Below, piece after piece: positions 47,892 to 53,669 of a DNA stretch of 53,669 nt. The position numbers and the translations under genes are program-made. The notes below the pieces were generated by a model. That model was given only the letters and a program-made list of their open reading frames with translations, searched no databases and was not told the DNA's origin. Positions within the stretch are counted from its first letter, which is position 1. Each line of letters starts with the position of its first letter. Source of the DNA: Herbaspirillum sp. YR522 (GTDB lineage: Bacteria; Pseudomonadota; Gammaproteobacteria; Burkholderiales; Burkholderiaceae_D); NCBI RefSeq assembly GCF_000282575.1, contig NZ_AKJA01000051.1:1-53669 (forward strand), given 5' to 3'.

Positions 47892-48856
47892 GTTGCGTCA
47901 TGCCAGGCCGGATCAGCGCCCAGGAGGTGTTGAACAACCTGCACCTGGGATTGATCGCGCTTGACCGCGATTTCAACATCCTGCTGTGGAACGACTGGAT
48001 GGAGCGCCATAGCGCAGTGCCGGCCCAGCGCGCGCTGCAGGCCAACTTCGTGTCGCTGTTTGGCCAGCAGCTCACGCCTGGTTTCCTGCGCGCACTGAGT
48101 AATACCGTCAGCTACGGCTTGCCGGCGGTGCTGTCGAGCGCCTTGCATCGCTCGCCGTTGCCGTTGTATCCGAGCCTGGCCACGCCCGCTGGCGAGCCGC
48201 CGGTACGGATGGTGCAATCGGTGGTGATGACGCCTATCCGGGGCGAAGACGGCAGCCGCACCTGCCTGATCCAGGTCAGCGATGCCAGCCACTCGGTCAA
48301 GCGCGAGAAGATGCTGATGTCGCACTCCGAGGCACTGCGCCGGCAGGTCGTCACCGATGGCTTGACCGGTGTCAACAATCGCCGCTTCTTCGACGAGCAC
48401 TTTGCGCTGGTGCTGCAGCAGGCTCGCCGCAATCGCAGCCCGTTGTCGCTGTTCATGATCGACATCGACTTCTTCAAGCAATACAACGACCATTACGGTC
48501 ACGGTGCCGGTGACCGCGTGCTCAAGCGCGTGGCAGAAGCCTTGAAAGAGGAATTGACCACGCCCGGCGGGGTGTTCGCCCGCTACGGCGGCGAAGAATT
48601 CATCATGGTCACCAGCGGCATGGACGCGGCCCATGCCACCATCTTCGCCGAACGGCTGCGCCAGTCGGTGACGGCGCTGCAAGAGCCGCATGCCAAGTCG
48701 TTGATCGGTCACCACATGAGCGTGAGCATCGGCGTCTGTACCCGTGGCGACGAACTGGAAGACGATCCCGAGGGACGCAATCTCATGGCCAGCGCCGATG
48801 CCGCCCTGTATCGGGCCAAGTTGGGCGGACGCAACAAGGTCATTGCCACCGACTGA
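47888..48856 (+). CDS. PAS-GGDEF diguanylate cyclase
   Basis: Cytoplasmic protein of 322 residues with no membrane segment. A PAS-like N-terminal domain (about 10-130; LNNLHLGLIALDRDFNILLWND) leads into a GGDEF domain (about 150-315). DGLTGVNNRRFFDEHF starts the domain, MIDIDFFKQYNDHYGHGAGD binds Mg and GTP, and ARYGGEEF near residue 235 is the active site. No RxxD sits five residues before it, so product inhibition at the I-site is not expected. It is third in a tightly overlapping operon with a CheY-like protein and CheC. Confidence 0.9.
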   Translation: MSCVMPGRISAQEVLNNLHLGLIALDRDFNILLWNDWMERHSAVPAQRALQANFVSLFGQQLTPGFLRALSNTVSYGLPAVLSSALHRSPLPLYPSLATPAGEPPVRMVQSVVMTPIRGEDGSRTCLIQVSDASHSVKREKMLMSHSEALRRQVVTDGLTGVNNRRFFDEHFALVLQQARRNRSPLSLFMIDIDFFKQYNDHYGHGAGDRVLKRVAEALKEELTTPGGVFARYGGEEFIMVTSGMDAAHATIFAERLRQSVTALQEPHAKSLIGHHMSVSIGVCTRGDELEDDPEGRNLMASADAALYRAKLGGRNKVIATD

Positions 48857-48944
48857 CACAAGCTTTTCGTGGCGGCCTGAGCAAATTCCGAGCAATTTAT
48901 TGGAAACCCTTTGCCCATGAGGCTGTGGGACCAGGCGACAAGGC

Positions 48945-48979
48945 TTATCAACAGACTTGTTCACATTTTTTGTGAATAA
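48945..48979. promoter_or_regulatory. Cluster of DnaA-box-like 9-mers
   Basis: TTATCAACA at 48945-48953 and the inverted TTATTCACA at 48971-48979 each match the DnaA box TTATCCACA in eight of nine positions. TTGTTCACA at 48957-48965 matches seven. TTCACA (48960-48965) and TGTGAA (48971-48976) can also form a hairpin. DnaA binding is possible; no replication genes are nearby. Confidence 0.4.
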
Positions 48980-49099
48980 CTTTCCGCATGCCGAACGGCT
49001 GCAACCGACGCAGGTGCGTATAATGTCGGGCTGCCCGCCGGGCTGCACCAGAATCGGCCGCGACCGGCTCCGCGAACTTGCCTTTCTTGCCACCATTCG

Positions 49100-49492
49100 A
49101 TGCGACGACTGCTGCTATTGCTGTTGACCTTCCTGCTGCCGCTGCAATTGCTGGCGGCCACGGTGGGTGACCTCTCGGCACCGCGTATTGTCGAATCGGC
49201 ATCCCAGGCCTGCCCGCCGTCGGCCACGACCGGGCATGCGGCGCAGCAGGTCGCCATGGTGGCGGGCACGGCCTTCGATGCCTGGCATGCCGACACGCCC
49301 TCCAGCCCGCAACCGGGCGATGACGACGACGCCGACGCGCCAGCGGTGCAGGCCGATTGCGAAGACCACACCTTGCCGGGCCACCTGGCTACCCCGGGCA
49401 TGTGCTGGCATCCCTTTCCGCATGCCTTCGTGCATCCACTCCACTGGTCATCGTTCGATCGCGACCAGCTGCGTCCTCCACCACTAGCCTGA
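49100..49492 (+). CDS. Small exported protein, His/Asp-containing, function unknown
   Basis: Protein of 130 residues with a clear signal peptide ([20 protein letters not shown]). The mature part has an acidic run ([10 protein letters not shown] near residue 73) and several His and Cys residues ([20 protein letters not shown]). This resembles the CzcI-type small periplasmic proteins found with metal-efflux systems, but no efflux genes are adjacent, so the match is weak. It precedes htpX by 127 nt. The start ATG has no strong RBS. It may bind metal (inference). Confidence 0.55.
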   Translation: MRRLLLLLLTFLLPLQLLAATVGDLSAPRIVESASQACPPSATTGHAAQQVAMVAGTAFDAWHADTPSSPQPGDDDDADAPAVQADCEDHTLPGHLATPGMCWHPFPHAFVHPLHWSSFDRDQLRPPPLA

Positions 49493-49619
49493 TTCCGGTC
49501 GCATTGCCACAGCGCCGCCGGCCCCTGGCCGCGCTCGCTGTCGTCGCGGCCCGCCTCGCAGTTTCCAGCCACGCGCGGTCCATTGCGCGCGCGCCCCAGC
49601 CATTCCACAGGAAAAATCC

Positions 49620-50495
49620 ATGAAACGTATCGTTCTGTTCCTTCTTACCAACCTGGCGGTCATGCTGGTGTTGAGCTTCACGGCCAGCCTGCTGGGCGTG
49701 AACCGCTACCTCACCGCCAACGGCCTCAACTTCGGCATGCTGCTGGTATTTTGCGCATTGATGGGGTTTGGTGGTTCCTTCATCTCGTTGTTCATGTCCA
49801 AGACCATCGCCAAATGGTCGACCGGGGCACGGGTGATCGACCAGCCCCAGAATTCGACCGAGCTGTGGCTGGTCAACACCGTGCACAGCCTGGCCACCCG
49901 GGCCCGCTTGCCGATGCCGGAAGTGGCGGTCTACGACGGCCCGCCGAACGCCTTCGCCACCGGCGCCAGCAAGAGCAATTCGCTGGTGGCGGTGTCGACC
50001 GGATTGTTGCAGGGCATGACCAAGGAAGAAGTCGAGGCCGTGCTGGCCCACGAGGTGGCGCACATCGCCAACGGCGACATGGTCACGCTGACCCTGATCC
50101 AGGGTGTGGTCAACACCTTCGTCATGTTCATCGCACGCGTGGTCGGCTATTTCGTCGACTCGGCCCTGCGCCGCAACAACGAGCAAAGCGGTCCCGGCAT
50201 CGGCTACATGGTCACGGTGGTGGTGTGCGAGATCGTGTTCGGTATCCTCGCCAGCATCATCGTCATGTATTTCTCGCGCCAGCGTGAATATCGGGCCGAC
50301 GCCGGCGCGGCTTCGCTGATGGGGTCCAACCTGCCGATGATCAATGCGCTGCGCCGCCTGGGCGGACTGGAGCCCGATGGCTTGCCGCAGAACCTGCAGG
50401 CCGCCGGTATCTCGGGCCGCCAGTCGTGGCTGGGGTTGTTTTCCAGCCATCCGCCGCTGGAAACCCGTATTGCCGCCTTGCAGGCGCGTCGTTGA
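49620..50495 (+). CDS. htpX: Protease HtpX (M48 metalloprotease)
   Basis: Inner-membrane zinc protease of 291 residues that degrades damaged membrane proteins, usually with FtsH. Zinc motif [12 protein letters not shown] near residue 140. Four hydrophobic segments: two at the N-terminus (about 7-25 and 36-58) and two after the active site (about 157-180 and 195-218). The third zinc ligand is likely the Glu of [13 protein letters not shown] near 223. CAGGAAAAATCC precedes the ATG. Often regulated by Cpx or sigma-E in other bacteria; no site is seen here. Confidence 0.95.
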   Translation: MKRIVLFLLTNLAVMLVLSFTASLLGVNRYLTANGLNFGMLLVFCALMGFGGSFISLFMSKTIAKWSTGARVIDQPQNSTELWLVNTVHSLATRARLPMPEVAVYDGPPNAFATGASKSNSLVAVSTGLLQGMTKEEVEAVLAHEVAHIANGDMVTLTLIQGVVNTFVMFIARVVGYFVDSALRRNNEQSGPGIGYMVTVVVCEIVFGILASIIVMYFSRQREYRADAGAASLMGSNLPMINALRRLGGLEPDGLPQNLQAAGISGRQSWLGLFSSHPPLETRIAALQARR

Positions 50496-50623
50496 TGGCG
50501 CGCTGAGCGGCCCGGGCGCGCATGCTAACCTTGCAGCGCCGCGCCCGGTCGCAGGCGGCTAGTCCGGCCCCACCAGTCATTTCCATAACGCCAATCATCC
50601 ATTTGAAAAAGGACCACTGACTG

Positions 50624-52273
50624 ATGCCCCACCACACCCCCCTGATTGCAACCATCGTAGGCGGCCTCGTGCTGGCCTTCATCTTCGGCACGCTGGCCCA
50701 TCGGCTCAGGATGCCGCCGCTGATCGGCTACCTGGTGGCCGGCATTGCCATCGGCCCCTTTACGCCTGGCTTCGTCGGCGACGCCGACCTGGCGCAGGAA
50801 CTGGCCGAGATCGGTGTCATCCTGCTGATGTTCGGGGTCGGGCTGCACTTCTCGCTCAAGGACCTGATGTCGGTCAAGACCATCGCCATTCCCGGTGCGG
50901 TGGTGCAGATCACCATCGCCACCTTGCTCGGCATGGGATTGGGGTGGGCACTGGGCTGGCCGATGGGGGAGGGGTTCCTGTTCGGACTGGCGCTGTCGGT
51001 GGCCAGTACCGTGGTGCTGCTGACGGCCTTGCAGGAGCGCCGCCTGGTCGAGACCAAGCGCGGGCGCATCGCGGTCGGCTGGCTGATCGTCGAGGACATC
51101 GCGATGGTGCTGGCGCTGGTGCTGATCCCGGCGCTGTCGGGCGTGCTGGGTGGCAAGGGCGAGGCGATGACCGGCAGCGCATTGATGGTGACGCTGGGCA
51201 TGACGCTGGGCAAGGTGGTGGCGTTCGTGGCGGTCATGCTGATCGTAGGTCGGCGGGTCATCCCGTGGATACTCGAACGCATTGCCGATACCGGTTCGCG
51301 TGAGTTGTTTCGCCTGGCGGTGCTGGCCATTGCGCTGGGCTTCGCGCTGGGCTCGGCCTATGTATTCGGCGTGTCGTTCGCGCTGGGCGCCTTCTTCGCC
51401 GGCATGATCCTGTCCGAGTCCGAATTGAGCCACCGCGCCGCCGAGGAGTCGCTGCCCTTGCGCGACGCCTTCGCGGTGCTGTTCTTCGTATCGGTGGGCA
51501 TGCTGTTCGATCCCTCGGTGCTGGTCCGCGAACCGTTGCTGGTGCTGGCCACGGTCTTCATCATCGTGGTCGGCAAGTCGCTGGCGGCGTATTTCATCGT
51601 GCGCCTGTTCGGCCATCCCAAGTCGACCGCGCTGACCATCTCGGCCAGCCTGGCGCAGATCGGCGAGTTCTCGTTCATCCTGGCCACCCTGGGCTTGTCG
51701 CTCGAACTGCTCTCGCCGGTGGCGCGCGACCTGATCCTGGGTGGCGCGATCCTGTCGATCCTGATCAATCCTTTCCTGTTCTCGCTGCTGGATCGGCTCA
51801 AGCCCTACATCGAAAAAAGCGAAGGCATGCAGGCGCCGGTCGAGGCGATCCAGCAATCGGTCGACATGCGTGGGCACGTGGTGCTGGTCGGTTATGGCCG
51901 CGTGGGGCGCGCCATCGGTGCGCAACTGCGCGCGCAGGGTACGCCGCTGGTGGTCATCGAAGCCCAGCTCGAAAGTGTCGAGGCGCTGCGCGCCGAGGGC
52001 GTCCCCGCGCTCTATGGCAATGCCGCCCAGCCCGGCGTGCTGACGGCCGCCTGCATCGAACAGGCGCGCTGGATGCTGGTGGCGATCCCCGAAGCGTTCG
52101 AGGCCGGCCAGATGATCGAGCGCGCCCGTGCCTGCAATGCGCAATTGCGGGTGGCCGCGCGAGCGCACTCCGATGCCGAGGTCGAGCACCTCGAAAAGCA
52201 CGGCGCCAACGAGGTGATCATGGGCGAGCGCGAAATCGCACGCGGCATGCTGGCCCTGGTGTCGGCCGCCTGA
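50624..52273 (+). CDS. CPA2-family cation:proton antiporter (KefB/YbaL-like) with RCK domain
   Basis: Inner-membrane protein of 549 residues. An N-terminal antiporter domain with about 12 hydrophobic segments (10-390) has GVGLHFSLKDLM near 67, VASTVVLLTAL near 125 and GAFFAGMILSESELSH near 258. A cytosolic RCK_N domain follows (about 415-535) with the nucleotide motif GYGRVGRAIGAQL. Overall length and pattern fit YbaL/KefB; E. coli YbaL is 558 residues. A role in K+ or Na+ export linked to pH or electrophile stress is inferred from the family. AAAAAGGA lies about 11 nt before the ATG. Confidence 0.9.
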   Translation: MPHHTPLIATIVGGLVLAFIFGTLAHRLRMPPLIGYLVAGIAIGPFTPGFVGDADLAQELAEIGVILLMFGVGLHFSLKDLMSVKTIAIPGAVVQITIATLLGMGLGWALGWPMGEGFLFGLALSVASTVVLLTALQERRLVETKRGRIAVGWLIVEDIAMVLALVLIPALSGVLGGKGEAMTGSALMVTLGMTLGKVVAFVAVMLIVGRRVIPWILERIADTGSRELFRLAVLAIALGFALGSAYVFGVSFALGAFFAGMILSESELSHRAAEESLPLRDAFAVLFFVSVGMLFDPSVLVREPLLVLATVFIIVVGKSLAAYFIVRLFGHPKSTALTISASLAQIGEFSFILATLGLSLELLSPVARDLILGGAILSILINPFLFSLLDRLKPYIEKSEGMQAPVEAIQQSVDMRGHVVLVGYGRVGRAIGAQLRAQGTPLVVIEAQLESVEALRAEGVPALYGNAAQPGVLTAACIEQARWMLVAIPEAFEAGQMIERARACNAQLRVAARAHSDAEVEHLEKHGANEVIMGEREIARGMLALVSAA

Positions 52274-52361
52274 GCAGGTGCCGGCGCCGTCCTGCAGCAT
52301 CGCATCGATCGTGATACAGTCCTGCCTGCCGCGTCGGGCTGGATGGCCTGGCGCGGCATTG

Positions 52362-52506
52362 TTCTCGGGGCGGGGTGCAATTCCCCACCGGCGGTAATCA
52401 GGCGCGTCATGCCCTGTAGCCCGCGAGCGTTCGTGCAGTGCCGCGCGAAGTCAGCAGACCCGGTGTGATCCCGGGGCCGACGGTCATAGTCCGGATGAAA
52501 GAGAAC
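52362..52506 (+). promoter_or_regulatory. FMN riboswitch (RFN element)
   Basis: Complete RFN element. The P1 helix pairs GTTCTC (52362-52367) with GAGAAC (52501-52506). Conserved parts include GGGGTGCAATTCCCCACCGG, GTCAGCAGACCCGGTGTGA, GGGGCCGACGGT and AGTCCGGATGAAAGAG. It lies in the leader of ribH and should lower its expression when FMN is abundant. Confidence 0.95.
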
Positions 52507-52559
52507 GGGATGCCTGCCGATCTGCGCTGCCAAGCGCATGCGGCCGCGCATTCCCACGC

Positions 52560-52580
52560 CCTGTTTATTCATCAAACAGG
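52560..52580 (+). promoter_or_regulatory. RBS-sequestering hairpin of the FMN riboswitch
   Basis: CCTGTTT (52560-52566) pairs perfectly with AAACAGG (52574-52580). The right arm includes the AGG of the ribH ribosome-binding site AGGAG (52578-52582). No T run follows, so control is probably at translation initiation. Confidence 0.65.
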
Positions 52581-52591
52581 AGTCCTGAACC

Positions 52592-53113
52592 ATGTCGCAT
52601 CCGCAGTCCCATCTTTCTGCAGTCAATTCCACCCAGACCAAACGTATCGCCTTCGTGCAGGCCAGCTGGCACAAGGACATCGTCGACCAATGCCGCATCG
52701 CCTTCACCGACGAAATGGCCAAGCTCGGCTGGCCGCTCGAGAGCATCGATTTCTTCGAGCTGCCGGGCGCCTACGAGATCCCGCTGCACGCCAAGGTGCT
52801 GGCCCAGAGCGGCAAGTACGCCGGCGTGGTGGCCAGCGGCCTGGTGGTCGATGGCGGTATCTATCGCCATGATTTCGTGGCCCAGGCGGTCATCACCGGC
52901 CTGATGCAGGTCCAGCTCGAGACCGGCGTGCCGGTGTTTTCGGCAGTGCTCACGCCGCACCATTTCCACTCGCATGGCGAACACCAGCAGTTCTTCCACG
53001 AGCATTTCCTGGTCAAGGGACGCGAAGCCGCACACGCCTGCGCCACGACCGTCGCCAAGCTGGAGGCAATCCGCGCGACCGACACGGCGCGCGCGACCCT
53101 GAACGCAGCGTGA
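52592..53113 (+). CDS. ribH: 6,7-dimethyl-8-ribityllumazine synthase, type II (RibH2-like)
   Basis: Joins the pyrimidine dione and 3,4-dihydroxybutanone 4-phosphate in riboflavin synthesis. It has 173 residues. FVQASWHKDIVDQC near 22 and FFELPGAYEIPLHAKVL near 54 are lumazine synthase motifs. DGGIYRHDFVAQAV and SAVLTPHHFHSHGEHQQFF are of the RibH2 type seen in Brucella, rhizobia and some Burkholderiales, which forms decamers. Its own FMN riboswitch precedes it. No other rib gene is in the window, so another ribH copy elsewhere is possible (inference). Confidence 0.93.
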   Translation: MSHPQSHLSAVNSTQTKRIAFVQASWHKDIVDQCRIAFTDEMAKLGWPLESIDFFELPGAYEIPLHAKVLAQSGKYAGVVASGLVVDGGIYRHDFVAQAVITGLMQVQLETGVPVFSAVLTPHHFHSHGEHQQFFHEHFLVKGREAAHACATTVAKLEAIRATDTARATLNAA

Positions 53114-53172
53114 GCCTGAACGGGAGGCGTCAGCATGTATCCCGCAGCGCACCAAGTGTCGGGTCGATCTTG

Positions 53173-53200
53173 ATGTTTGTGAACATTTGCTTACAAACAT
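53173..53200. promoter_or_regulatory. Inverted repeat upstream of the PXV protein gene
   Basis: ATGTTTGT (53173-53180) is inverted at ACAAACAT (53193-53200) with a 12-nt spacer, about 75 nt before the gene. It may be an operator; the binder is unknown. Confidence 0.4.
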
Positions 53201-53276
53201 TACGGTTTCGGTCTAGCCGGGGGGCGCCGCCGGGCATATATTCACGACATCTTTCGTTGCTTCATAAGGAGCCATC

Positions 53277-53603
53277 GTGAAAAAGTCGATATCCGTGATT
53301 GCCGGCATGCTCGTGGTTGCCGCCGCTGCCGGCGTGGCGAGCGCACCGGCCATGGCCGGTCATGTGTCGGTAGGGGTGAACATCGGCGTGCCGGTCTACG
53401 CGGCTCCGCAACCGGTCTATGTGCAGCCGGCGCCGGTGTATGCGCCACCTCCGGTCTATGTGCGCCCGGCCCCGGTCTACTACGGCCCGCCGCCCGTGTA
53501 TTACGGCCGACCGGCGCCGGTGTACTACGACCGCGGCCATTATCGCGGTCATCATCATGGGCATCGTCCACCGCCACCCGGCCCATATTGGGGCCATCGT
53601 TGA
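53277..53603 (+). CDS. Secreted PXV-repeat protein
   Basis: Protein of 108 residues. A signal peptide (MKKSISVIAGMLVVAAAAG..., cleavage after AMA near residue 27) is followed by tandem PVYxxP/PAPVY units (about 39-84) and a His/Arg/Gly-rich end (RGHHHGHRPPPPGPYWGHR). Such Pro-Val-Tyr repeats are common in small envelope proteins of Burkholderiales, function unknown. The start is GTG at 53277, supported by AAGGAG 6 nt upstream. The gene is complete; 66 featureless nt remain to the right edge. Confidence 0.8.
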   Translation: MKKSISVIAGMLVVAAAAGVASAPAMAGHVSVGVNIGVPVYAAPQPVYVQPAPVYAPPPVYVRPAPVYYGPPPVYYGRPAPVYYDRGHYRGHHHGHRPPPPGPYWGHR

Positions 53604-53669
53604 GGGTCTCGTGGGGCGGTAGGTAGGATGTAGCGACAGTAGCGACGACAATGGCGGCCTCGGCCGCCA

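Overview
The window is a GC-rich bacterial chromosome segment. Gene content and order point to a betaproteobacterium of the Burkholderiales, most likely the Oxalobacteraceae (Herbaspirillum-like). The supporting blocks are lolA-rarA-serS, yceF/yceD-rpmF-plsX-fabHDG-acpP-fabF, rpoE-rseA-mucD-glutaredoxin-lepA-lepB-rnc-era-recO-pdxJ-acpS-nagZ, uvrC-pgsA-tRNA(Gly/Cys) and an FMN riboswitch before ribH. The genus is inferred from memory of these neighbourhoods, not from a search. I see no insertion sequence, prophage, integrase or CRISPR array.

Layout. 1-6.5 kb: 3' part of lolA, a paired intergenic repeat, a 7Fe ferredoxin, rarA, a Tat-exported FAD oxidase, a small membrane protein and serS. 6.5-10.7 kb: two cyclic-di-GMP proteins (EAL-CBS-GGDEF and membrane-HAMP-GGDEF) flanking tRNA-Ser(CGA). 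10.7-15.7 kb: the accessory part, a compact cluster of a PhyH-type dioxygenase, a TIM-barrel isomerase-like protein and an MHS-family transporter, with a convergent LacI-type regulator and a MarR gene. A strong promoter and a perfect LacI-type palindrome precede the first gene. 15.8-17.5 kb: a frameshifted HPP-CBS membrane protein, a 44-residue lipoprotein and a candidate small RNA with two anti-Shine-Dalgarno motifs.

17.5-25.1 kb: DUF1289 protein, YceF, then YceD, ribosomal protein L32 and the fatty-acid synthesis operon. 25.1-37.5 kb: envelope stress (sigma-E, RseA, MucD; no rseB seen), glutaredoxin, LepA, signal peptidase I, RNase III with a long charged tail, Era, RecO, PdxJ, AcpS and NagZ, several of them overlapping by 4 nt. 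37.5-40.7 kb: uvrC, pgsA, three identical tRNA-Gly(GCC) genes and one tRNA-Cys(GCA). 40.8-48.9 kb: signalling and cobamide genes: cheV, cobT-cobS-cobC, a Cache histidine kinase with its NarL-type regulator, and an overlapping CheY-CheC-diguanylate cyclase operon. 48.9-53.7 kb: a cluster of DnaA-box-like 9-mers, a small exported acidic/His-containing protein, htpX, a KefB/YbaL-type antiporter, the FMN riboswitch with an RBS-sequestering hairpin and ribH, and a repeat-rich secreted PXV protein.

The least ordinary parts are the LacI-controlled dioxygenase/isomerase/transporter cluster with its promoter folded into the upstream terminator, the anti-SD small RNA candidate, the CheY-CheC-GGDEF operon, the missing rseB and the RNase III tail. 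All functional statements rest on motifs read by eye and on family knowledge; no database search was run.
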